Part shown: piece after piece, positions 24,037 to 29,155 of the stretch
Numbering within the stretch: the stretch's first letter is position 1
Layout of the letters: each line of letters opens with the position of its first letter
Assembly: GCA_029256645.1 (NCBI GenBank)
Contig: JAQSXM010000003.1
Span: forward strand, 1-29,155
DNA from: Sporomusa sp.
Lineage (GTDB): Bacteria > Bacillota_C > Negativicutes > Sporomusales > Sporomusaceae
DNA: 29,155 bases
Direction of reading: 5' to 3'
Translations under genes and position numbers: made by a program
The notes under the pieces: model-generated
What the model was told of the DNA's origin: nothing
Databases searched by the model: none
Seen by the model: only the letters and a program-made list of their open reading frames with translations

Positions 24037-24429
24037 TTAGCCATGAATCAGACGGGGAACACAACGCACACAAACCCAGTCACTCTCACCCTTGCTCTTG
24101 ATGGGGAGAAGTGGCCGCTCATGCTCCGTAATACCACACAACGAACACTTCATAGTTACGTTATATTCGGGTTTACCGGCAAGTGTTTTTTTGTGTTCAT
24201 GCACAGCTTCCTCATCAAAAGCTATCGTTTCGCGGTCCTCTAACGTTAAAGCCCCGGTCGGGCACACCCCCAGGCAAAACCCAGCACCATCACATAACTC
24301 TTCGCGCCGTACCCGGGCCTTGCCATCAACAAGCTCAATTGCACCTTCCGCACAGGGGGACACACACTGGCCACAACCAGTACACAGTTCATCATTAATC
24401 TTAACAATCTTTCTGGTCACTTTATTCAT
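24037..24429 (-). CDS. Two-cluster ferredoxin with zinc-ribbon-like tail
   Basis: 130 residues, RBS GAGGAG eight bases before ATG. First cluster motif complete: C16, C19, C22, C26 ([11 protein letters not shown]). Second motif [12 protein letters not shown] has C46, C52, C56 but Ala49 where the second Cys of the standard CxxCxxCxxxCP should be, so it may hold a [3Fe-4S] cluster or a [4Fe-4S] cluster with another ligand. This CDGxGxC form occurs in a recognised group of anaerobe ferredoxin-like proteins. The C-terminal 40 residues have KCSLCG and VCVRC, a probable zinc or iron site. It is 61 bases after the HgdB-like gene on the same strand and has its own promoter with a CRP/FNR-like palindrome. 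It could donate electrons to the activase cluster; that is inference from position. Confidence 0.85.
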   Translation of the reverse strand: MNKVTRKIVKINDELCTGCGQCVSPCAEGAIELVDGKARVRREELCDGAGFCLGVCPTGALTLEDRETIAFDEEAVHEHKKTLAGKPEYNVTMKCSLCGITEHERPLLPIKSKGESDWVCVRCVPRLIHG

Positions 24430-24453
24430 TTTCCGCTCTCCTCTTTTTTCTAT

Positions 24454-24462
24454 AGTATACCA
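24454..24462 (-). promoter_or_regulatory. Predicted extended -10 promoter of the ferredoxin gene
   Basis: Minus strand TGGTATACT: TGn plus TATACT, with no recognisable -35 hexamer, as expected for an activator-dependent promoter. The predicted transcription start is near 24447, leaving an 18-base leader to the ATG. Confidence 0.55.
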
Positions 24463-24479
24463 TATTCACCAAACCCTAC

Positions 24480-24495
24480 AGTGATATGAATCACA
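24480..24495 (-). promoter_or_regulatory. CRP/FNR-family-like operator upstream of the ferredoxin gene
   Basis: Minus strand TGTGATTCATATCACT matches TGTGA-N6-TCACA in nine of ten positions. Its centre at 24487.5 is about 40-41 bases upstream of the predicted transcription start, the spacing of class II activation. It overlaps the stop codon of the preceding HgdB-like gene. The regulator is not in the window. Confidence 0.5.
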
Positions 24496-25558
24496 GGTTA
24501 CGCCGGTAATTAAGCAAATCAATAAAAGCCTCTAACCGAGTGACCACGCCAGCTTCTGCAGACTGCTCGTCAAATGCCAGGGAAAGGACCGGTATGCCAT
24601 GATCATTACTGGTTTGATGCAGGATATTTTTTGCAATAACCTCAGGCATACAGGTAAACGGAAAAACATGCATAATACCGTCATACCCCTGTTTTGCCAT
24701 CCCCACTGTAGCACCAATGCTTCTGAGACCATGCCCACCCACACCATGCCCAAGGTAGGGTGCGGCCGCTGTGGCAATTTCATGATGCTTAGCCACATAA
24801 GACTTATTTCTTAATAAATGTGTCCGGACATAATCAGTCAGAGACATTGTTCTGTGAACATGAGCCCCCATCCGGCCCAGCCGTTGTTCTAAATCCTGAT
24901 TGACAAAGGCTTCCAGCATAACATAAATCTCGCCGACCAACCCGATCTGCAGTGCCACTTGTCCATTTTTCGCAACCTTAAGCAACCTTTCCTCGTAAAT
25001 ATCGCGAATGTCTGACAGATCCCGGGGATCAGAAGCAGCCTCTATTTCGGCGACAGCTTCCTGATAAACAACATCTGCTGTGCCTGTGAACTGTTCGGTG
25101 GCCCGTACCTCACGCAACACGTCCCCTAACATATCCAGCGCACTCATCTTGGCCCCGGCCAAGGTAAAAGCGCGATATACAGATGTCACCCCAGACTGCG
25201 GCGCCAACTGCCTGATTGCTTTAAAGACTTTAAAGACATCAGGTTCAATGGCTACCATAGTGAATTTGTAGCCAAGTTCTTTGAGGATTTCCTGCTGGAC
25301 CTGGGCATAGTACCCTAGCCGGCATGGACCGACCCCGCCACAAGTAACAATAGTGTCAGCCCCGGCATCCAGGGCTTCAATATAATTGCCTAAGGTTACC
25401 TTAAGCGGCAGACAGGCTGTTTCCGGCGCATACCTTGCCCCTGTTTCCACTGTTTTCTTGCTGATGGGAGGAGGCGCCATTACGGTAAGCCCAAGGGTGC
25501 TTAACAGACTTTTCATAGTCACATAGAGTGGACCCATATGGGGAAAAGTGACAATCAT
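24491..25558 (-). CDS. HgdB/DUF2229-like subunit, acyl-CoA dehydratase activase-related
   Basis: 355 residues, GGAGG eight bases before ATG. It resembles the 2-hydroxyacyl-CoA dehydratase (HgdB) and activase-related family. Visible cysteine motifs: ETACLPLK, TIVTCGGVGPCRLGYY and FPFTCMPEVIAK; the end reads DEQSAEAGVVTRLEAFIDLL. Proteins of this type hold an Fe-S cluster that takes a low-potential electron from an ATP-hydrolysing activase. The ATG overlaps the TGA of the previous gene by four bases, so the two subunits should be made in equal amounts. The known dehydratases have HgdA and HgdB subunits with an acyl-CoA substrate; no such substrate genes are near, and the true substrate is not known. 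The ferredoxin follows. Confidence 0.85.
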   Translation of the reverse strand: MIVTFPHMGPLYVTMKSLLSTLGLTVMAPPPISKKTVETGARYAPETACLPLKVTLGNYIEALDAGADTIVTCGGVGPCRLGYYAQVQQEILKELGYKFTMVAIEPDVFKVFKAIRQLAPQSGVTSVYRAFTLAGAKMSALDMLGDVLREVRATEQFTGTADVVYQEAVAEIEAASDPRDLSDIRDIYEERLLKVAKNGQVALQIGLVGEIYVMLEAFVNQDLEQRLGRMGAHVHRTMSLTDYVRTHLLRNKSYVAKHHEIATAAAPYLGHGVGGHGLRSIGATVGMAKQGYDGIMHVFPFTCMPEVIAKNILHQTSNDHGIPVLSLAFDEQSAEAGVVTRLEAFIDLLNYRRNL

Positions 25559-26475
25559 CGGGAATTCCTCCGTTTGAGCATATCGGTAAACGCCTCGAGA
25601 CGGGTAAGAAATCCGGCTTCAGCCGTATGTTCCTCAAGATTGAGCAGCATAAACGGTAATTTACTTTCCCCGGCTTTGCGCTTGATGATTTCACCAACCA
25701 TCGAGTCAGGGCCACAGCTGAAGGAAGTCATAAAAATCAAACCATCGACAGCCTTGTCATTGATAAGTGCCAGCGCTGTGCCCACCAACTGGTGACAATA
25801 TGACCAATAAATTTTTTTGTCAAGATCACGCGCCGCCAATTGCGCCTGACATGCCGGCACCTGGTCAGGCGTGATAACAGCCATGCCCATAGCCGTGAGT
25901 TTAGCCCTGGCATTCATGCTGATAAATTTATCCTGAATAAGATAAGAGTGTCCAATCAAGCCAATCCGTAAAGCAGTTGCAGGCAAGCCGTCAGTGCCTG
26001 TCATTACAGATTTCTTTACCCCCTCCTGCCGCCAGGCCCAATACCACGCGCCAAGGCTGGCGATCTTGCCCTGTCCCAGCCGATAGCCAATACTGATAAC
26101 CGAATCCACCAAACTGACCTGCCGTTGGCGGAGGCTGACAGGAGTATCAATAAGCTCTGGTACATTGCTAAGATTACTGCGAATAAGGTCAGGCAAGCCC
26201 ATCATTTTGGGACAGGTATACATCTGGCGGGCAACGCTCACAATACGCGGCACAAACAGACAGTCGGCCTTACCTGCCAGACTGGCGGCATGGCCGACAT
26301 ATACCTTTAGCGGCAAACATACTTCATCAAGCATTCCACCGGTGGTAAGCATCTTTTGGGTGGTTTCATCTGATACAACTACCTGGGCGCCGAGGGCCTC
26401 AAAGAAATGCTGCCACAGGTTCCCATACTCATAGTATAACAGACCACGCGGTACCCCAATGCGTACAGTTTCCAA
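25555..26475 (-). CDS. DUF2229-type acyl-CoA dehydratase activase-related protein
   Basis: 306 residues from a TTG start: GGGAGG follows the stop of the preceding gene and lies nine bases before TTG at 26475. The ATG at 26502 overlaps the activase gene and has no RBS. N-terminus ETVRIGVPRGLLYYEYGNLW begins as DUF2229 proteins do. Cysteine motifs: DEVCLPLKVYVGHA, ADCLFVPRI, MYTCPKMMGLPD and FMTSFSCGPDSMVGE. C-terminus EEHTAEAGFLTRLEAFTDML matches the end of the next gene's product, showing that the two subunits are distant paralogues. In many Firmicutes the same domain is joined to the activase in one giant polypeptide; here it is separate. It probably forms a heterodimer with the 355-residue protein. 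Confidence 0.83.
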   Translation of the reverse strand: METVRIGVPRGLLYYEYGNLWQHFFEALGAQVVVSDETTQKMLTTGGMLDEVCLPLKVYVGHAASLAGKADCLFVPRIVSVARQMYTCPKMMGLPDLIRSNLSNVPELIDTPVSLRQRQVSLVDSVISIGYRLGQGKIASLGAWYWAWRQEGVKKSVMTGTDGLPATALRIGLIGHSYLIQDKFISMNARAKLTAMGMAVITPDQVPACQAQLAARDLDKKIYWSYCHQLVGTALALINDKAVDGLIFMTSFSCGPDSMVGEIIKRKAGESKLPFMLLNLEEHTAEAGFLTRLEAFTDMLKRRNSR

Positions 26476-26489
26476 CAGACTAGTCCTCC

Positions 26490-27446
26490 CTAGCAACCCC
26501 ATTTACCGCAGCGGTCACCCCAGCGTGCGGCCAATTGATTGTTTACACTGATTTCAACGACTTCGCACATATTGGGACAGCCATCACATTCAAAGCTTCG
26601 CGGCAGATAGGTATAGTCAACGATCTCAAACCCCCGGAAGGCGGTTGGTTTGCTAGTTATGGCTTCCCTGGCTAAGAGGGCAGCACCAAGCGCGCCCATA
26701 ACATCGTAATAGGGTGGTATAATCACCTGACAGCCCAATACCTCTTCAAATGCCCGTTTCATTCCCTGATTGGCTGCCACTCCGCCCTGGAATAATACCG
26801 GCCCTTTAATGTCTTTGCCTTTGCCGACGTTATTGACATAGTTGCGTGCCAGCGCCTGACATAATCCGTTTACTATATCGCAGATCTGATGACCGGCCTG
26901 CTGTTTGTGAATCATATCCGATTCGGCAAAAACTGCGCAGCGCCCTGCTACTCTGACCGGAGTTGTTGACGCCAACGCCTTACTGCCAAATTCTTCTATT
27001 GATATATTAAGCCTTGCTGCCTGTTGATCAAGAAATGAACCTGTTCCCGCCGCGCAAACTGTATTCATCGCAAAATCAATGACAACGCCGTCACGAATAA
27101 TAATCAGCTTAGAATCTTGACCGCCAATCTCTACTACTGTTTTGACATCAGGCGCAACATGCATAGCGGCAACGGCATGGGCTGTTATTTCATTTTTTAT
27201 AACATCGGCCCCCACCATTACACCGGCTAACTGGCGTCCGCTGCCTGTTGTGCCTACTGCCTTTACCTCAAGCTCCTGGTTGCGCTCTTTTATTGTTTTA
27301 AGCCCCTGCTGCACAGCCATAATCGGTTGTCCCTGGGTTCTTACATAAAGGCTGTCAAATACTTGTCCACTGGTATTCAATACGGCAATGTTAGTGCTTA
27401 CCGAGCCAACATCAATACCCATGTAGCAGTCTAAACGCTGCGGCAA
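26490..27446 (-). CDS. BadF/BadG/BcrA/HgdC-type acyl-CoA dehydratase activase
   Basis: 318 residues from a TTG start seven bases after GGAGG; an ATG two codons out touches the RBS, and an ATG ten codons in (MGIDVGS) is the alternative. ASKHA-fold ATPase: phosphate loops GIDVGSVSTN and GTTGSGR, EIGGQDSK, adenosine region LFQGGVAANQG. The two cysteines that bridge the [4Fe-4S] cluster between subunits of HgdC are present at C131 (TVCAAGTGSF) and C170 (AGRCAVFAESDMIHKQQ). It couples ATP hydrolysis to pushing an electron to a very low potential. A C-terminal tail (FECDGCPNMCEVV, WGDRCGKWGC) adds five cysteines and matches the linker that joins activase to DUF2229 in fused homologues. First gene of the cluster. 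Confidence 0.93.
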   Translation of the reverse strand: MPQRLDCYMGIDVGSVSTNIAVLNTSGQVFDSLYVRTQGQPIMAVQQGLKTIKERNQELEVKAVGTTGSGRQLAGVMVGADVIKNEITAHAVAAMHVAPDVKTVVEIGGQDSKLIIIRDGVVIDFAMNTVCAAGTGSFLDQQAARLNISIEEFGSKALASTTPVRVAGRCAVFAESDMIHKQQAGHQICDIVNGLCQALARNYVNNVGKGKDIKGPVLFQGGVAANQGMKRAFEEVLGCQVIIPPYYDVMGALGAALLAREAITSKPTAFRGFEIVDYTYLPRSFECDGCPNMCEVVEISVNNQLAARWGDRCGKWGC

Positions 27447-27573
27447 AACCATCCCTCCATTAATTTGGTATACATTGGTATTATCACCTGTCTTAGCAAA
27501 GATATACTCGTGCTGCTTGAATCATACACATATAGAAGACAACAGTAACAAATGCTAAAAAGGGAGGATGAAA

Positions 27574-28671
27574 ATGGCTGGAAAAATTAAACATATGTTT
27601 GCTGGTGGTAATACACCCCAAGGCTTTTTCTCCTATTACGATTACATAATACCTATTGATGCTGTGCGAATCTTCTTACTGAAAGGCGGACCCGGTACCG
27701 GTAAGTCGACTTTTATAAAAAAGATTGGCCAGGAAATGCTCGAACGCGGATTTTCTGTCGAATACCATCACTGTTCGAGTGATCCGAACTCTTTGGACGC
27801 CCTGGTCATACCGGTTCTTAGCATCGCCCTCATAGATGGTACCGCCCCTCATATTGTCGATCCTAAGCACCCAGGCTGTGTTGACGAAATCCTTAACCTG
27901 GGTGAATACTGGAATGAGAGTAATCTGGTAAACAATAAATCCAGCATTTTAGCTTGTACTAAAGAAATCAGCAACTGCTGCCAGCGTGCCTACCGTATGC
28001 TGAGAGCTGCCAAAGCGGTATATGACGACTGGGAAGCCGCCAATAACGAAGCTCTCAATTATAAACTTGCCAACCAAAAAGCGGCTGATCTTATCGAAAA
28101 GCTTTTTACCAACGTAAACACTGTAGGCCACGGCAAAAACCGTAAACTGTTTGCTTCTGCCATCACCGCGGCTGGCCCGGTAAATTATATTGATTCAATC
28201 GTAGTTGATCTGTCATCCCGTTGTGTTTTAACAGGATCTCCCGGCACAGGCAAAGCCACACTGCTGGCTAAGGTGGCTGATACTGCCATAGCCAAAGGGC
28301 TGGATATTGAAACCTATCATTGCCCGCTTGATCCGCTTAAGGTGGAACACGTAATCATACCAGCGTTAAGCACAGCGCTTATTACCTCTGTCCCGCCACA
28401 CAATCAGCCCACCTACGGCGCCACAGCCGTTATCGACATGAATGATTGTCTTGACCAGCAAATCATTCATCATTTAGAACCTGTAACCGATTATGATCGC
28501 ACTGCGTTTTGGGAGCTTTTTAGCAAGGCTGGGATGTATATCAAGGATGCTAAAAAACTACAGGATCAGCTTGAAACTTATTATGCTCCCAATATTAATT
28601 TTAATGGTGCTGATACCCTTAGAGACAAGACATTGGCAAGAATACTAACCATGCAACAAAATAACAAATGA
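27574..28671 (+). CDS. Tandem P-loop ATPase (PRK06851-like)
   Basis: 365 residues. GGGAGG touches the ATG at 27568, so the ATG at 27574 (six-base spacing) is preferred. Two homologous halves are visible: Walker A GGPGTGKST (G38-T46) followed by VEYHHCSSDPNSLDALVIPVL, and a second GSPGTGKAT (G221-T229) followed by IETYHCPLDPLKVEHVIIPAL. Thus the chain is an internal duplication of a P-loop domain with a conserved HC..DP..(V/L)IP segment. In the second site the residue after Lys227 is Ala, not the usual Ser/Thr that coordinates Mg, so it may bind but not hydrolyse nucleotide. I know the family only as a conserved ATPase of Firmicutes without an assigned role. Divergent from the activase cluster. 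Confidence 0.8.
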   Translation: MAGKIKHMFAGGNTPQGFFSYYDYIIPIDAVRIFLLKGGPGTGKSTFIKKIGQEMLERGFSVEYHHCSSDPNSLDALVIPVLSIALIDGTAPHIVDPKHPGCVDEILNLGEYWNESNLVNNKSSILACTKEISNCCQRAYRMLRAAKAVYDDWEAANNEALNYKLANQKAADLIEKLFTNVNTVGHGKNRKLFASAITAAGPVNYIDSIVVDLSSRCVLTGSPGTGKATLLAKVADTAIAKGLDIETYHCPLDPLKVEHVIIPALSTALITSVPPHNQPTYGATAVIDMNDCLDQQIIHHLEPVTDYDRTAFWELFSKAGMYIKDAKKLQDQLETYYAPNINFNGADTLRDKTLARILTMQQNNK

Positions 28672-28723
28672 AAATTCCGCAAATATTATAAAATTAATTA
28701 TATTCATTTTCCACTAGATCATG

Positions 28724-28729
28724 TATAAT
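28724..28729 (+). promoter_or_regulatory. Predicted -10 box of the hydrogenase-maturation transcript
   Basis: Perfect TATAAT, preceded directly by TG, after 50 AT-rich bases downstream of the ATPase stop. No good -35 is present. It would give a leader of about 115 bases before the regulator gene. Confidence 0.45.
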
Positions 28730-28755
28730 CATAACAAGATGTATGGGTCTGAGAC

Positions 28756-28857
28756 ATGGTGGCAAACCGCCTTGTCAAGGATACTAAATTTGTTGCCAGT
28801 CTAAAAGCAAGGGCTGAAGCCTACGCTCAGGAAGATGGAGGGAACAACTATGGCTAA
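28756..28857 (+). CDS. Possible small ORF upstream of, and overlapping, the hydrogenase regulator gene
   Basis: An open frame of 33 codons plus TAA runs from ATG at 28756 to 28857, sharing eight bases with the start of the next gene. The peptide begins MVANRLVKDTKFVASLKA and continues with an Ala- and Glu-rich helix-like part, then GGNNYG. It fills the leader exactly and codon use looks natural. Against it: no good RBS precedes the ATG, and the DNA can also fold (see findings). I do not recognise the peptide. Confidence 0.3.
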   Translation: MVANRLVKDTKFVASLKARAEAYAQEDGGNNYG

Positions 28858-29131
28858 ACGTATTGGTGTAATCGGCATCGTGATCGATGATCCCAAGTGT
28901 ATTGTTGACAAAGTTAATGGTATCCTTAGCGATTACAGCAAAATTATTATTGGCCGTATGGGTATTCCCCGGCATGATGCAGAGATCAGCGTTATTGCCC
29001 TGATTATTGAGGGCACCACTGATGAAGTGGGCGCGCTTACCGGCAAACTTGGCAACCTTCCCGGCGTTACTGTCAAATCGGCCCTTACTGCCAGAGAAGC
29101 GGCAGCCAAAGGGGAGAAAAAAAATGATTGA
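28850..29131 (+). CDS. Iron-only hydrogenase system regulator (TM1266 family)
   Basis: 93 residues from the ATG at 28850 with GGAGG eight bases upstream; an ATG at 28835 is part of the RBS region. The small ferredoxin-like alpha/beta fold resembles the NikR C-terminal or ACT domain: KRIGVIGIVIDDPKCIVDKVN, IIIGRMGIPRHDAEISVIALIIEG, DEVGALTGKLGNLPGVTVKS, then a charged tail. TM1266-type proteins are encoded beside the [FeFe]-hydrogenase maturation genes hydE, hydF and hydG in many anaerobes and are proposed regulators; no DNA-binding domain is visible here. The stop overlaps the next start by eight bases (ATGATTGA), so it is co-translated with what is probably hydG. Confidence 0.9.
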   Translation: MAKRIGVIGIVIDDPKCIVDKVNGILSDYSKIIIGRMGIPRHDAEISVIALIIEGTTDEVGALTGKLGNLPGVTVKSALTAREAAAKGEKKND

Positions 29132-29155
29132 CAACGCTCAACGTACCTCTGATGC
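29124..29155 (+). CDS. Start of a gene, probably the radical SAM maturase hydG
   Basis: Only ten codons are inside the window (MIDNAQRTSD). GGGGAG lies seven bases upstream, and the start overlaps the TM1266-type gene by eight bases. The assignment to HydG rests on the neighbour and on vague resemblance of the N-terminus; HydE or HydF are possible. Identification needs the downstream sequence. Confidence 0.45.
   Translation, partial: MIDNAQRTSD

Noticed and set aside
26476..26502. ATG at 26502 as start of the DUF2229-type gene.
   Set aside because: It lies inside the activase gene with no RBS, whereas TTG at 26475 has GGGAGG at proper distance.
27465..27481. TTGGTAT repeated at 10-base spacing in the intergenic region between activase and ATPase genes.
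   Set aside because: Short repeat in AT-rich DNA; too weak alone to claim an operator.
28740..28805. A 21-codon frame with two adjacent Trp codons, looking like an attenuator leader peptide.
   Set aside because: No RBS, no terminator/antiterminator pair and no tryptophan genes downstream; the other frame fits the leader better.
28740..28848. GGCAAACC within the leader recalls the start of c-di-GMP-I riboswitches, and CTGAGA recalls TPP riboswitches.
   Set aside because: The other conserved blocks of both classes (for example GCAAAGC for c-di-GMP-I, and the ACC...GAACCTGA part for TPP) are missing.

Overview
The window looks like a core-genome stretch of a diderm, strictly anaerobic Firmicute of the class Negativicutes, probably Sporomusaceae-like. 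This placement is inferred, not computed. A small beta-barrel outer-membrane protein with a signal peptide and a C-terminal Phe indicates an outer membrane. Firmicute-type genes (YlbF family, SepF, DnaE with an intact PHP domain, TypA) indicate the Gram-positive lineage. Anaerobic electron chemistry is prominent: ferredoxin-fused EtfA with a bifurcation-type EtfB, a 2-hydroxyacyl-CoA dehydratase-type activase cluster, and an [FeFe]-hydrogenase maturation regulator. No rRNA, tRNA, CRISPR array, insertion sequence or prophage was seen, and no stretch above 300 bases lacks a gene.

Layout. 1-880: tail of an EamA-type transporter, then an AT-rich small coiled-coil gene closed by two hairpins. 884-2898 (-): etfB-etfA. 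3118-7084: a YdcF-family membrane protein convergent with, and overlapping, dnaE. 7240-11434 (+): a leaderless PF04392-type binding protein, a tandem U32-family protein and a class III aminotransferase, then a strong terminator. 11520-15258 (-): small membrane protein, OmpR-type two-component pair, stand-alone sepF and outer-membrane protein. 15498-16751 (+): Nramp metal transporter, divergent from the outer-membrane protein. 16835-21039 (-): isochorismatase-like hydrolase, typA and a beta-CASP metallo-beta-lactamase nuclease. 21204-23885 (-): a compact operon trmL - endonuclease IV-like - ylbF-like - murB. 24037-27446 (-): BadF/HgdC-type activase, two related HgdB/DUF2229-like subunits and, from its own promoter, a ferredoxin with a zinc-ribbon-like tail. 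27574-29155 (+): tandem P-loop ATPase, a leader with a possible small ORF, a TM1266-type hydrogenase regulator and the start of what is probably hydG.

How the parts fit. The window mixes housekeeping functions (replication, cell wall, division, RNA modification, translation GTPase) with low-potential electron chemistry at both ends. The most interesting locus is 24037-28671. There, what is often one very large fused activase/DUF2229 protein appears as three separate genes, with a ferredoxin behind a CRP/FNR-like palindrome placed for activation, and a divergent two-P-loop ATPase. No conventional dehydratase substrate genes are beside it, so its substrate is unknown.

Several starts were moved from the longest reading frame to the codon with the better ribosome-binding site, including three TTG starts and one GTG start.
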